From contig CM023449.1 of the NCBI GenBank assembly GCA_013339765.2, forward strand, positions 14,421,811 through 14,485,810: 64,000 bases of DNA, read 5' to 3'. This document shows positions 36,595-49,382 of this stretch, one piece after another. A model generated the notes under the pieces. It did no database searches, was not told the DNA's origin, and saw only the letters and a program-made list of their open reading frames with translations. Each line of letters begins with the position of its first letter. The first letter of the stretch is position 1. This stretch comes from Haemaphysalis longicornis. Taxonomy: Eukaryota > Arthropoda > Arachnida > Ixodida > Ixodidae. Made by a program: the position numbers and the translations under genes.

Positions 36595-39500
36595 ATGGGA
36601 AGGGAAAATATTACTCGATGGAACTGTAGAGGCCTCATTAAAAATCTTGATGATGTCCATGAGATATTCCATTAAAACCAGCTAAGTGTGATGTGTCTTC
36701 AGGCGACGCATTTGAATCCCAATCACACAAATTTCTTAAATAGGTACATGGTATACAGAAAGGATGGGGTTGGCTGCACACACTCTTCGGGCAGTGTAGC
36801 CATAATAGCCGGAAACCCCTAGCATGCCAACCCTATCGCTCTCAACACCCGTCCTCGAGGCTGTTAGCAATACGCACAATAATTTTTAATAGGTTGATAA
36901 CGGTATGCTCCATTTACATTCGTCCTGATTGTTCTCTTTTGAGCTCTGACTTCGAGGCGCTGGTCGACCAGCTGCCCTAACCGTACATCCTAACAGGCGA
37001 CCTTAATGCACACAACTCTCTTTGGGGATCCTCCAGAACGGATTCCCGAGGCCGCCTGATTGAGAAATTTCTTACATCGTGAGGAGCGTACCTTTTCAAC
37101 AAAAAGCAGCCTACATAGCATAACCTAGGACATAATACATACTCACATCTCGACTTGGCTATTGGTTCTGCAATTCTCTTTCCATATCTTGAGTTGGTCG
37201 AGAGCACTGACCCATATGGTAGTGACCACTTCCCCACTTACCTAACATATATAGGTAAAGGCCCATGCAGTCCATCTTCCCCTAACATGTTTAAAGAATC
37301 GAAAGCAAACTGTAGTATATTCACAGAAACATCTAAACTACACCACACAACCAACACCTACACGTGGAGGAAGCATCCCAACTCATCACGCCGCACATCC
37401 TCGACGCTGCCATGTAGTCCATTCCCCACGCCTACAGCGCTCCGCGTAACCAAAGGAGGCCGTGGTTGAATGAGGACTGTAGGCGTGCGCGAGAGGCCCA
37501 GAACAAGGCGTGGGGTGTCCTTCGCCGGTACCCCACGTCAGATAACGTCATTTCTTTAAAACGGGCAAAAGCTTTTGGGAATCGAGTGCGTCGTGAGGCG
37601 AAAAGGGAGAGTTGGCGCACCTTCATCACTTCCATCAACTCGTACACTGACACGCGAAAAGTATGGACACGAATACATGAACTAAAAGGACAACAGCCAC
37701 ACAGCCTGCCCCTGGTTAGTACAACAGGAAACACACTGGAAGACCAGGCTAACACACTCGCACAACACTTCCAACATGTGTCCAGTTCAGTGCACTACAG
37801 CAACACTCTCATAAAACACAAAACATCCTGTGAGAAGAAGTCCTTGCGAGATAGTAATAAGTCGACCTTATCTTATAACACCCCCTTCTCACTGCATTAA
37901 CTGAAGATCGCCACTTAGTACTTGTAAACTTCAGCTCCAGGCGCAGACAACATTACATACACTATGATTCAACACTTGCACACAGACACACTTGAAACCC
38001 TCCTTCACCTCTACAACAAAATATTTGTTTCGGGGCAGCTCCCAGGGTCATGGAGGCAGGCCATCGTAGTGGCCTTTCTGAATGAGGGGAAGGACCCTTC
38101 CTCTCCCGCAAGTTATCGTCCCATCGCCCTCACAAGCTGCCTGTGTAAGCTGTTCGAGAAGATGATCAATAGGAGACTCATGTACTTCTTAGAGTATAAT
38201 GGTCTTCTCGACAGCTGCCAGGCTGGCTTCAGGGCTGGAGAGATCCACCCAACGATCAACTGGTTGCGTTGGAATCGTATGTAAAAGATGCCTTTATCCA
38301 TAATCAGTTTTGCATAACAGTCTTCTTTGATATGGAAAAGGCCTATGACACTGCCTGGATGTACGGTATCTTGTGTGACCTCAAGTCGTTCGGTGTTTCC
38401 GGCAACATGCTGAACAGGCTTGGTAGCTACATGCCGGAAAGGACCTTTCTAGTGAAGGTTGGCAGTGCCTTTTCGAATGTATACGTGCCGGAAAATGGCG
38501 TCCCTCAAGGCGGTGTCTTGAGCTGTACACTCTTTATCGTTTAGATGAACTCTCTTCGGAAGGCATTGCCACCAACAATTTCCCGTTCTGTTTATGTAGA
38601 TGACATTCAAATATCTTTTAAGTCCTGTAAATTTTCAATTTGCGAACGCCACGTCCAGCTCGGGGTGAGCAAACTTGCTGGCTGGGCGGACGCAAACGGC
38701 TTTAAACTGAACCCTGTAAAAAGTACTTGTGTTGTGTTCTCCCGGAAGCGCGGGATTAAGGCAGACCCTGAGATCACCCTTCATCACGCTTCTATTCGTG
38801 TTAAAAAGGAGCACAAATTTTTAGGTGTCATATTTGATGAAAAACTGACGTTCATCCCACACGTCAAACAACTTAAACATATATATCTGAAAACACCAAA
38901 CATTCTCAAGTTCCTCTCCCACCAATCCCATGGTGCAGTCAAAGAACTCCTTCTCCGTGTCTTTACCGCCTTAGTCGGGTCTCGGGTAGACTACGGTAGT
39001 GTTGTGTATGGGTACGCATCAAAAACAGCACTAAAAATGATTGACCCAGTGCTCAACTTGGGCCTGCGGCTTGCATGTGGTGCGTTCCGCACTAGCCCGG
39101 CCCAGAGTCTGTACGCTGAAAGCAACAAATGCTGCCTGGAACATCAACGAATGTACATTGAATGTGTATTGATTTATTATACGCTTTTAAGGTCTCATCA
39201 TTGAATAACCATCCTTTTAAACCTGTCCTCAATGATACATCTACAACCCAGCTATTCTCAAATCGTCCATCCGTGTCTTTTCCCTACTCTCTGAGGGTGA
39301 GAGAGGAAGCTTCAGGTATTTCCGTTGGGTTTTTATATGTACGCACATCATCATCATTTTCTGACGTTATACCACCATGGCAACTGCAGGCTGTTTGTTG
39401 TGATGTTTCTTTTATGAAAATAGATAAAAACAGGGTTCCGAGAGCTGCTATTCTGAAGTTTTTCTTGTCGCTTCAGGATAAATATAAATGTGCCGAATTT

Positions 39501-40196
39501 TACAGCGATGCCTCGAAAACTTCAAATACGGTGTCATGTGCCGCTCATGGTCCCAACTTTAATTCTTGCAGAACCATGAATGTACACCCCACTATCTTCT
39601 CAGCAGAAGCATATGGCGTTTTACTCATCGTTCAGCCCATTCTTAAAAAACAAATTCCAAAGTCTGTCATCTTTACCGACTCTTTGAGCGTTGTGTGTGC
39701 ATTGTCTTCACACAGACCCAGTAAAAACCACATTGTCAATCTTGTCTTTAATGCCATAATGTCTATATATGCTAAGAATTTTCAACTAATCCTGTGCTGG
39801 GTTCCAGGCCATGCTGGAATCGCCGGAAATGCGACCGTGGATCAAATGGCCGCCGCTGCTGCACTTTCAAACCTGAGTGGCCATAACAACAATGCCCTAC
39901 ACTGACCTCAAGCCACACATAAGATAACACCTTCGCAAAACATGGCAAGCCGACTGGAGCACACAAACAGACAACAAACTACACGTAATAAAACCACACT
40001 TGGGACAATACACTACTGACTCGCACAACAGGCACATTGAAGTTATCTTATCTAGGTTACGGATAGGCCATACGCATGTAACCCACTCGCACTTGCTCAA
40101 GGGATCTCTAAGACCCCTGTGTAGCAGGTGTGGGGAGGGCCTATTCGTAATCCACATACTCATACAATGCAAGGCACTTGACACAACATGACACAA
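36595..40196 (+). pseudogene. LINE ORF2 (APE endonuclease, RT, RNase H), frameshifted
   Basis: Starts near ATGGGAAGGGAAAATATTAC at 36595 with TRWNCRGLIKNLDD, the N-terminal endonuclease motif. Later endonuclease motifs GDLNAHNSLWG (about 36998) and DPYGSDHFP (about 37211) are present, with stops between. RT blocks follow: SYRPIALTSCLCKLFEK (about 38112), FFDMEKAYDTAW (about 38326), NGVPQGGVLSC (about 38494), an in-frame TAG at 38542-38544, and YVDD. RNase H spans about 39490-39890 with its Asp and His residues, and the C-terminal motif CSRCGEGLFVIHILIQC ends near 40175. The protein would nick target DNA and copy element RNA; this copy is dead. Confidence 0.85.
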
Positions 40197-40513
40197 ACAC
40201 TTCAGAGAACTCTACAGACAGCATATTCCCCTACACCGATCATTGTTTCTGGGTGACGACGCCATGGTTTCTGTGAAACGCGTGTTTAAGTATTCGTCAG
40301 GTGTTCAGTTTTTAAACCTCTTCCTATCATGCATAATCAAATCTGGCCCTATACACCAGCCATCACCATTATCTTTAATTGATTTTACTATGTCCAATTT
40401 ATAGTTTTTATACCTACCTTTTGTGGTAATCACTTCTCTTCATTAAATAGCTCCTTCTCTGGTGCTCTTTGCCCTCGTTGGCCTTGCGCCATTAAACATT
40501 AACCATCATCATC

Positions 40514-40529
40514 ATAATTGTAGGACTCC
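40514..40529. other. Right copy of 16-bp LINE target-site duplication
   Basis: Exact repeat of 34902-34917, directly after the CATCATCAT tail. Confidence 0.9.
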
Positions 40530-43500
40530 AGGCAGAATTTTTTTAGCAATGGTTTTATGTGTAATCATCCCGACAAATTTACCTTGAGACTCCTAGAAAT
40601 GGTTGTGGTGCACACGCGCCACATATTTTGAAGTTTTTTTTTTTGTTGCTGGTAATTTGTTCTGAATAAAACATGCTGCAAAGAATTGTCTCGTAATGAG
40701 TAGCATTCTAACATCTGTTGTCTTGAATTTGATTTCTTTACAGCCACATTTTTTGGTTTGTCTGAATCCTGTCCGACGAAGTTCCTCCATTTACGCCATT
40801 ATAACGATTGCAAGTGGAACTCCCGTGACATCTGTATTTTTGTGGAAACGCAGGACGTTAGTCGATCTTGGCTGTAGTGTAAGTCGGCAAAGAATGCTCC
40901 GCAATATAATTAACCGCAGGGCAAACAACAAACACAAGAAAGACGGCAGATCCTGTTCTCATTTGTCTTTATGAATTGGGCTTATTCACTTTCGCGCTGG
41001 TAAAAAATTTAATTAAAACTACCAACTACCCAACACTACACCCTGTTGGTTAGTCCCTCTTTGTAGCAGGATTCATTGCTTTTTGTGACCTACGGCTTCT
41101 GCGCGAACGCACCACATTGCCCCCACATAGTAATTTCTTACGTCTTTCAAGCCCTCATTACGCACACTTAACTTGAATGGGGCTGAAATTGTCTTCAAGT
41201 GGGCCGTTTCGAGGACCCCACTTGCGGGACGTAAGTGCGCACTCGCGCACGCTTCGTGACTTTCGTTAATGACGCTTCGCCATTAGAACGACAATTCTGG
41301 GCGTTCTGGCGTGTTAACCGCTCCGTCAACACTAATTGAGGTCATTTAGAAGTGCGGAAGTGTTTCTCCTCGCCATCAGAACCCCATTTAACACCATTGG
41401 GAGCATTGTCTCGCGAAAAAGGGCTCTAATTAATTCTCTTATCGACAGCAGCTGCTACGAGATTTTGCGACGCCCACGCCAGTTCCGCTATTTTCAAAGG
41501 CGAATAAGTGTGGCGTGCTCCGTTTTCAAAGTTATCCCCTAATTCGCAAGAAACGGGGATAACAAAGCAAAACATTACTTCATGTAGCAGACGTAGTTTT
41601 CTTCCTGTTATATTTTTCGCTTATTCTAATACCTTTTGTTGATTACGTTCTTGAGCCATGCTCAACCAAATGGGGAAACATATTTGTAGATTAGCGGAAG
41701 ATTAGGCACGCTGCAGAATACTGAGCTAACTGGGCTAACGTAATTGAATAATGTTTAATTATGGGGAGAGGCGTGCCCATAAGTTGCGTTGGCTAACTTT
41801 TCATAAAAGGCGAAATCGCTCTGGAGAGTGTAGTGCCTACGCGCCGTCGAAACTGGCCCAAGGGCTCTTAAGTAGGCAGGCGATAAGTCTTCCTCACAAC
41901 GACTGCTACACTCGCCTGTACTCTGGAGATCGGGATGGAGTTTATGTACGCTGGTACGTTTACATAGCTTTTATTTTTTATCGGTAGGCAAAAAGTACGG
42001 GCTATATTTTTGTGACGCTTTTATTTTGTGTATTTTGCTTGTAATGTAAGACTGGAAATTATGCTTTAAAAATTCGGATTCATGATACCGCTGTGTCCCG
42101 CACACAGACTAGCAGCCCGGTAAATTTCAAAATTGGCGGGGAGACGACTTATGCTCCACGCTGCGCTGACACTGGCTGTCTCTGGCTTGTCCCTGTTTAA
42201 AGCTTACTATTTTAAGTAAAGAAATGGGCGTAAGCCAGGTCATGACAAATGACTATCATTCGACAAAAAAAATCACAAAACAAAAATGTAGCCTTACTCA
42301 CTCAAAAAGCTAGCCGTCTGAATCTTACCTGGTTCGTTTCGTTTTGTACCAGGTGGTCAAAGCTGGAAACGACTGCTAGAGAATCATTTTTGGGGCGCGA
42401 CAAATTGAAATGTCATCGACTCAACTTTCAGCTAAATTCCCCAATTGAAATAGTAATTTTTCACGGCACAGGACAAGCAGCCAGGGTCCCACTGCAGAGC
42501 TTACTGCACGATGGCACCTCCCCTGGGGCCTGGCCTTGAGATTGCGCTCAATTGTCAGTTAATTACATTCGCAGTAACTACCTCCCATTCATTTGGAGAC
42601 GCATGCGACAACTATGCATTCCACCCTCGTCATGGTAATATGATTGGTACTTGGCAGTTGACCATAGAAGTGTAGCTTACTGCGCCAGTTGGTTCATGCT
42701 GAATCTTGCAAGAATTACCAAAAAATAAAGACGCAGGCTGGTAGAAAAGACCAAAAAGCACACACGCTTCAGCAGCTACTCAAATATGTCCGTTGCTATA
42801 GCAGCGTGCATGATGTCTGTTCTTCTCTTCGTGTTTGAGTCATTTTTTTCACTGGTCTTCCTAAGATTCAGTTAAACCTTATTCACAGCAATTAGGAAAG
42901 TTGGATATATCTTTGTATTTAAAACAAATCGGCTAGTATTTTGTGCTTGCCCAAAGTTAGTTCCTTTTTACCTCTGTGTTAGATATTGTACGATTAGGGA
43001 TAGGCTATATTTTTTAAAAGCAATGAAAAATGAGTACAGAATGGTTATGGTCTCCGTCGTGGGAGAGTGCTTATTCCCCCGTCCTCACCCCCGCTCTTGC
43101 GCAATGTCCCACGCGGCGCCTGACGTGCAGGTGAGACCCGCTTTACGGATAAGGTTTGCAATGAGGACTTGTTGCAACCCGGTTCGAGCATAAAGGGAAG
43201 ATTCACCGTAGTTTAGTTCAGATTTGCCTGAGTAATAACGGTAGCACAGGGGCAATATTTTGTTACTTTAACATTAATTTGTACTTTGGGGTTTAATGCC
43301 TACCTATGCCTAACTCGACCAGGTCGACACATAAGCAGATCAGCACATACATCATTTTTCATGCGCTGGTCTATTCATTGAAATTTGGCGCCGATTTGTT
43401 TAGGCGGACAGCAGAGTGGATCCACGCGTGCGTACACGTACTCGTAAACAAAGAGGACAGAATTTTTCAACCGAAGTATTTCCCGAAAACCCACTGTTTG

Positions 43501-44554
43501 CAAACTTTCCCTATCAGTTTTGCAAGTTAGCTTCTTCCTTATGCACAGCGACAAAAATCAGAGCACGCTTTACAGGCGCGCCTAAAGTCCGGCGTTGGCT
43601 GTTGAGCATATAGAAAAAATCTGAAAACCATAGCTCGTTGCTGGCAAGTTTACATTCGGAAAGCGTTACCTCAAGCTGGGCGAAGTGGCTTTAGCTTAAT
43701 ACACGCAAATTGTTTAGAGCAGCGCGTTTTTTACAGTTTTAAACAAAAGCGTACGCAGTTCTCTTGTGCCTAAACCAGGATTGCGTAAGAGCAAGCCGCT
43801 AGTTTTCCGTGGTCTACCGCAGATTATCTTACAGGGCATTTTTAAGCGGAGCTGTATAATCCCTCACTGGCGCCGTCCGTCGTTGCGCCAAAACGCACTA
43901 CAGGAAAGCCAACTTACGTAATAAACGCCTCAAGAAGAAAAGTCCTGCCTGTGGTCGGAATCGAACCTAACCTGGGTCGCTCGCGTTATGAAGCCGACGT
44001 GTTTGCGATTGATCGATGCCGACATGGTCGAAGCAGTTTGCAATTTGGACTTTGACTTTGACTCATATTTCAGGAGAGAAAGCTTCGAGTTTTAAACGTC
44101 TTCCTGTTAAGAAAGGAGCTGGGATTTTCTTGCAAATTATCGCATTGTTTGCCTACACGGATGTTTTAATACATATTGACAACGCATATCTTTTTCCTTG
44201 CATGCGACCGGCGCACGTTGCTGCAAACGATTGATTGAAAGTGAACTTGGTCTCAAAAGTTTAATTTTACTGCACGCCACACGTTTGCCAGTGCCCTGAT
44301 GTGGCAGTTCTATAAATGAGTGCGAATTGTACATGTTTTCAGGGAGCTGAAATTTAAGTCGATTTCACTTCGTTTTTTCTGTTCTTTTGGAGATACTGCG
44401 CACAGTATTCGAGCGTTGTACTTGCCTTATTTTAATTAAATACCAAACAAGTCTATTGATGGTTACTAACGCTTGATTAAGGAATAAGAATTTTGAAATG
44501 AGTAAAAGCTTACCTGCGAAAACATAACTAAGTAACGTGAGACGCAACGATGCT
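40530..44554. other. Unassigned, AT-richer intergenic DNA
   Basis: No gene recognised in 4 kb. Open frames (40696-40974, 42249-42539, 43306-43530) have no family signature. The only structured site is a perfect minus-strand pol III B box at 43957-43967. Confidence 0.45.
43957..43967 (-). repeat. Isolated B box of a degraded tRNA-like/SINE sequence
   Basis: GGTTCGATTCC on the minus strand. I find no good A box 35-50 bp upstream and no acceptor pairing, so it is not called a tRNA. Confidence 0.3.
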
Positions 44555-44692
44555 TTGTACAAGATTTTGGCACACGTTAAAGATCCCCAGGTGGTGAAAA
44601 TTAATCCGGAGCCCTCCACTACGGCGCGCCTCATCGCCTGCGTTGCGTGATAAGGCGCGCCGTACAATCAACCCTACAATCAATCAATCAGA
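44555..44692 (+). mobile_element. 5'-truncated Ruka-like SINE
   Basis: Carries only the body and tail of the SINE seen at 28541-28776: CACACGTTAAAGATCCCC, GGAGCCCTCCACTACGGC and a CAATCAATCAATCAG tail. The tRNA-like head is missing. Confidence 0.8.
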
Positions 44693-45576
44693 AACGAAAC
44701 GATGCCCTGGTAGTGCGAACTTGAGGCAAGCGGAACACCCGCGTGTTTGAGTTGCCTACTGTGCTCTAAACAGAGGAGGGGGCAGTGAACTATTTTAAAT
44801 TTTTGTGCTATAAAAATATAAGGTAAAATTACAACCAGTCGTCCTTAAAGTTGCACGTGCAAGTTCTCCTTTGGCCATGGTTTAGAGCGCTTTTTTTTCG
44901 AGAATGACCCAGAGCGGGCAAACAAATTTTATTAGCAAGCAAGTTTTACCTGAGTCTACCCGACCTTATCTAGTGAAAAGGTTGAACATAAAAGTGTCAA
45001 CAGGAATAGATGAATTGTTTGGGTCTGAGCTAATATCTGTAATAAGACACCTTTGCCAGTGCACGAAACCAAGGTGAAACCAGAAGTCCTCGGTAATTGA
45101 ATCAGCAGAATATAAAACACGCGCATCAACCTTTCTAACAGAAGAAAACAGCACTGCCCAGCGGTTTAAAGAAACTTGGGGAACTAACTGCAGATGCGGT
45201 TTCGAGCAAGCTGGATTCCCTGTAACACCTGATGTTTGTGCTTATATCACATTCTGTTTATATTTCGCATAGTGAGTTGCATTCGAACGTTTACTTGTAA
45301 TTTTCTAGGGAGAATTCAGTGGGCGAATAAATTTTGCGTTGTTCATCTAACAAACCCCGAACACTCAGTGGCGGCTTCCTACTACATACGACCAAACACA
45401 CGTTTTCTACCACCTGAAGTTTTAAATTAATCTTGTCACTTTTGATTCGCGTGCGTGTCAACACTACCTCCATTTATTACAAAAAGTTCCTATTAAAGAC
45501 ACTTGTTCTACGGCCCCTCTGAAGGGCTCGTCACCAATCTTTTTTATTATAAACGACTCATTTTCAGCTTATATAT
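44693..45576. other. Unassigned intergenic DNA
   Basis: No gene recognised. Confidence 0.5.
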
Positions 45577-45960
45577 TGTCACGTAGCCAAGGACAACGCA
45601 GGTTTCTTCAAAGAACAAATGTTTATTGTAGCGAACTTGTTCTCCGCTGAGAACTTGAAGAATACACAAGCGACGATGGAGCAGCTAACAACCTGACGTG
45701 CACAGACGGGTGTCGGCCGATGTAATGCCGCGGTGTTTGCCCTGCGGGCAGTTATTTTTCTGCATATTTTTCTCTGGAACCATCTAATCAGATCACGAAC
45801 ACTGAAGAACATCCTTGTCCAGTGAGTACAGAGCGATGCACTCTTTCTATCAAATACGATAGCCTGCGCGGCATACAAATGAAAGGGAAGGCAACACGCG
45901 TTTTGCTTCAGATACAGATAACGCAACCGGGCGCGGTTAGATGCTGAGAGCAAACATTTG
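45577..45960 (-). repeat. Probable solo LTR or LTR fragment (Gypsy type)
   Basis: On the minus strand the segment ends GGCTACGTGACA, preceded by an AATAAA signal about 40 nt upstream and by GAGAACAAGTTCGCTAC, which resembles the R-U5 end of tick Gypsy LTRs. No internal coding region adjoins it. The 5' end and target duplication are not clear. Confidence 0.35.
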
Positions 45961-46745
45961 GGTAATTAAACAGCAGGTATGGCTCACGGAAATATACTTC
46001 ATTGCAATTATACATGAGCGCACAAACATGCACTTGTTTGGTAAGTTCCGGATACTGTGGGGTCTACCGTTATAAACCAGAGGCACTGCTTTGGCCCACT
46101 CTTACTTCGAACTCTCAGAGTCGACCTAGATTAGTACCGCATACTTTACCATTTCGTGTGATGAAAAATTGGAACCACATCTATTAGGATAGCTCCCACG
46201 CAAACGGACCCCGTATTGAAAACGACTGGAAACACGCAAACAAAGTCGCGCGTGCGGAAGGCAAGATTATAATACGGGGAAAAATTGCTCTGCTATCAAT
46301 CACTCATTACTGGTTCCACTAAGAGAGCGGATGCTCGAATATCAACCGCGCATGGTGAGCATAACGGTTCTAGATCGGGTTAGTTAGCGGTCCCAAGCTG
46401 TTTGAAACTGCCGCCATAGTGGTAGTTCTCGACATTTGCGGGCGACCTTTTCCGTCTGAAGCAAGAACAGCCACCGACAGGTAATGACGCCCGCGAGAGT
46501 AAGAATACTAGCGCAAGTCTACAGGACTCAATCCCACGCGAAAAACCGCCCTAAAAAGCCCTAAAAGCACCCTGATCCGTCTAAAACACGCCGCAATGAT
46601 TGATAAGAACTGCTAGACACGGAGAAATTTATTATGTGGAGTTTGAATTGCCCCATCGAGAACATGGATAAAAAAGACGACCGTAAATTGGCTACATAAT
46701 TTTTAAAACTTGCTACCAAATATGCGGTATCTCTCTCTCTCTCTG
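45961..46745. other. Unassigned intergenic DNA
   Basis: No gene recognised; ends in a short TC then TA tract (46731-46760). Confidence 0.5.
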
Positions 46746-46804
46746 TTATATATATATATAGCGAATTAGAATAGGAAATGAGGGGCTCGTTTGAAAATAA
46801 GGCA

Positions 46805-47087
46805 AGAAATAAGCATGGCAGTCAAGAAGACCTCGGAAAGCAAAGGGGAGGATGTATAAGCTCAAGATAACGAATTTGGAAAATAAGAAAGTGGAGAGAA
46901 AATGCCCGCCAGGTGGGATCCGAACCCACGACCTCCAGAAATACCCGGTCTGGAGGTCGTGGGTTCGGATCCCACCTGGCGGGCATTTTTCTCCACTTTC
47001 TTATTTTACAAATTCTTTATCTTGAGCTACTACATCCTCCCCTTGCTTTCCGAGGTCTTCTTTTCTTGACTGCCAATGCTTATTTCT
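46805..47087. mobile_element. Foldback pair of tRNA-headed SINE fragments
   Basis: 46805-46939 and 46949-47087 are near-perfect inverted repeats (about 135 and 139 nt, a few substitutions and small indels) around a 9-nt loop. The inner end of each arm carries a tRNA 3' half with B box GGTTCGGATCC and the CCCACCTGGCGGGC stem; the outer part is a non-tRNA body rich in CTTTCTTATTTT and TTGACTGCCAA. On the plus strand the right arm ends directly before a (TA)n tract. This looks like one SINE present twice head to head. Structure is seen directly; mechanism is inferred. Confidence 0.8.
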
Positions 47088-47092
47088 GTGTC

Positions 47093-47096
47093 ATAT

Positions 47097-47131
<35 letters not shown>
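47093..47131. repeat. (TA)n tract, left of Gypsy insertion
   Basis: TA repeat ending exactly at the TGTCA start of the 5' LTR; continues at 52665 after the 3' LTR. Confidence 0.9.
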
Positions 47132-47321
47132 TGTCATGCCTCGAAACTGTACAGCGCTAGACTAGTCGCGACCAATCCCCAGCGGGGTATGCGTCAAGGG
47201 GTGGAGCAGAAGAGGAAGTGGAGGACGAACCGCACTCGTACTGACCGCAGGATTGGTGGCCGCCTCCTTCAACGCTCTTATTCCTATTCACGGCTTTAAT
47301 TAAACCCTTTGCACCGTAACA
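47132..47321 (+). repeat. 5' LTR of the Gypsy element
   Basis: Starts TGTCATGCCTCG and ends GCACCGTAACA. The sequence just inside (GTTTGTGGTGGAGGTGC) should hold the primer binding site; I cannot assign the tRNA. Confidence 0.92.
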
Positions 47322-47325
47322 GTTT

Positions 47326-48757
47326 GTGGTGGAGGTGCTGGGTACCCGTGGAAGGAAGACGGAGCCACTGGAACTTCGCCGAAGCCGCCGAGTCGCCGGT
47401 CTCTCCCCGCTGCGTCTACCTCTGACTGGGGCTACAAAAACAGTCCAAGCCATGCCGATGGCGAACTGGCAGCCGTACAGGGAGCCACGTACGTACTCTG
47501 GGAACGAAGGGGACGACGTCGCGAATGGCTCGTGCACTACGACCGGGTGAGCAAGTTTAACCACTGGGATGCGGCTGCCAAGCGGGCAAACATCGAGGTA
47601 TTCTTGACGGGCACCGCGCTGACGTGGTTTGAAAACAACGAGGCGAAGCTAACCACTTGGGACCGGCTAGTAGAGGATATGAAGAAGCGCTTTGGGGATT
47701 CGTTGGCAAAAAAGAAGCTAGCAGAGCAGACGCTACATCAGCGAGGCACAAGTGGCTGGGGAGTCTGCATGACCTACATCGAAGAAGTATTGAAATTGTG
47801 CCGGATTGTGATCCCGCAATGTCCGAGGAAGACCGGGTTGGCCACATTCTTAAGGGTATCGCTGAAGGACGTGTATGCTTTCCTCATCAGTAAGGAGAGC
47901 CTGGGCACAGTAGAAGACGTCATACGACATTGTTAGGCATTCGCAGCCCTGAAGACCCGTCGCATAGCACCAAAGTTTGGTCGCTTGCAAACGTCACCAC
48001 TATAGCCAGCGTAGACGACACCCAGGGCCATGGACTTGTCATCGACGATAAGGCAAATAGTTCGGGAAGAACTGCGCGCCGACATGACGAAGGGGTGCAT
48101 CGCATCAACACCACTTGCGACTGCATCCGCCATGCGATGCCCTGATGCGACGTGTACCGGCGGCCTACTTACGCCGCGCGAGATGACGCTCCCCCACGTT
48201 CATGGGCCCCTACAGAATTTCATCCGTCCGTGAACACTGCTAGCTTTGACGATCACCGTGTCCGCCCTTCCCGGAACTCCGATAACTGCGACAACCATCG
48301 TTACTCATTTGAACCAGCTGAAACGAATACCTGGTCCTCACCACGCGGTGTGTACTTACGGCCGTGATGACGAATATTACGGTGAAGGTCGACGCGCCTA
48401 CACACCTCACACACAGCCCACTACGTTCATGCAGCCCGACAGGATTCGCCGCCCGCAGCCTGCCTGCTACTGGTGTGGGGATTCCGGGCCACATTCCAAG
48501 GTTTTGCCGTCGTCGTCGCGAAGAGCAAGCACAGAATTCCCGGTTGCTTCAGGACCTAACCACACTGTCGAAAGTCACTGGTCTCAGTTCCTGCTTTCCG
48601 CTAACAATTTTCGGACCAGTTCGCAGTGCAATGTTTCTCCGGCCACCTCCGATCGCAGCATAATACCACCCGCTGGACGACAGCGCCGATCCCCATCGCC
48701 TGGTCGCCGCGCTGCATCCCTTCGCCGGAAAACTAGCCGGCGCGACCGATGGAGGTG
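47326..48757 (+). pseudogene. gag: Gypsy gag, frameshifted
   Basis: Gag packages the element RNA. The leader frame 47326-47550 ends MANWQPYREPRTYSGNEGDD; a frameshift near 47535 leads to the retrotransposon gag domain (47532-47936) with FNHWDAAAKRANIEVFLTG, TALTWFENNE and TTWDRLVEDMKKRFGD. After more frame changes, a single CCHC knuckle appears near 48464-48510, split by a frameshift: CYWCG lies in one frame and PGHIPRFCRRRREEQ in another. At least three shifts, so no intact Gag. Confidence 0.85.
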
Positions 48758-49145
48758 AGGTCACCGGACAGCCTTCGATAGACAAACAACCTCTGCCAGT
48801 ATTTATGATGACAAACAAAGTTCAAGTGCTCGTGGACGGTGTTTCTACAGTGGCTTTAGGTTGACCACTGGTGCAATGGTTTCAATTATGAGCAATGCGT
48901 TTAAAGATCGCCTGGGACGTAAAGTGATGTTGAAGTGGGACAAGGGAACCTCGTTTCGTGGAGTCGGTGGGGAGCCGCTGCACCCTCTTGATGTGTGTAC
49001 AGTCAATGTTTGTATCGGAGGACGGACATTCAAAGCGGAATTCGCAATTCTTGCCAAGTCAACCCATGACGTAATTTTGGGCATCGACGTTTTGAGGGAT
49101 TGCGGTGCCACTGTCGATTGTGCGACGGGGCGAACTTTCTGTTAG
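48758..49145 (+). pseudogene. pol: Gypsy aspartic protease, frameshift at the active site
   Basis: The open frame from 48861 reads TTGAMVSIMSNAFKDRLG and later DVILGIDVLRDCGATVDC, the two hallmarks of a retroviral-type aspartic protease. The catalytic Asp codon of the expected D-T-G-A motif is present just before, at about 48864-48866, but one extra C shifts the frame between Asp and Thr. No active enzyme could be made from this copy. Confidence 0.8.
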
Positions 49146-49382
49146 CAAGCTTATGGTTCTCTGCACTCGATGATGAGCCGCATATCATGAAAATACTGAT
49201 ACTCTGCGTGTTTCTGAGGACACAGTTATACCTGCGTGGTCCCTGGCGATCGTACCATGAGTTGCTATAAGTGACGCCGGCATATTTGACGCTGTAGTGG
49301 AGCCACTCTCCCCGAACTGTGCAAAGAAGACCTTCTGGTGCCCCCGTTGTGTTGTATCTGTTGAACGAGGACGTAGCTATGT

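Larger units (their letters stand above)
34918..40513 (+). mobile_element. Full-length but decayed I-like LINE (5.6 kb)
   Basis: A perfect 16-bp duplication brackets 5,596 bp. Order: GC-rich 5' UTR; ORF1 with CCHC zinc knuckles; ORF2 with an APE-type endonuclease (GDLNAHN, SDHFP), reverse transcriptase (YVDD at 38593-38604), RNase H (SDAS, FTDS, WVPGHAGIAGN) and a C-terminal Cys/His segment; a short 3' UTR ending in GGCCTTGCGCCATTAAA and CATCATCAT repeats. APE plus RNase H plus CCHC ORF1 places it in the I superfamily; the exact clade is uncertain. Both ORFs carry frameshifts and stops, so this copy cannot encode a full protein. Two other copies in the window (18798-19605 and 33093-33622) are 5'-truncated. 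Confidence 0.9.
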
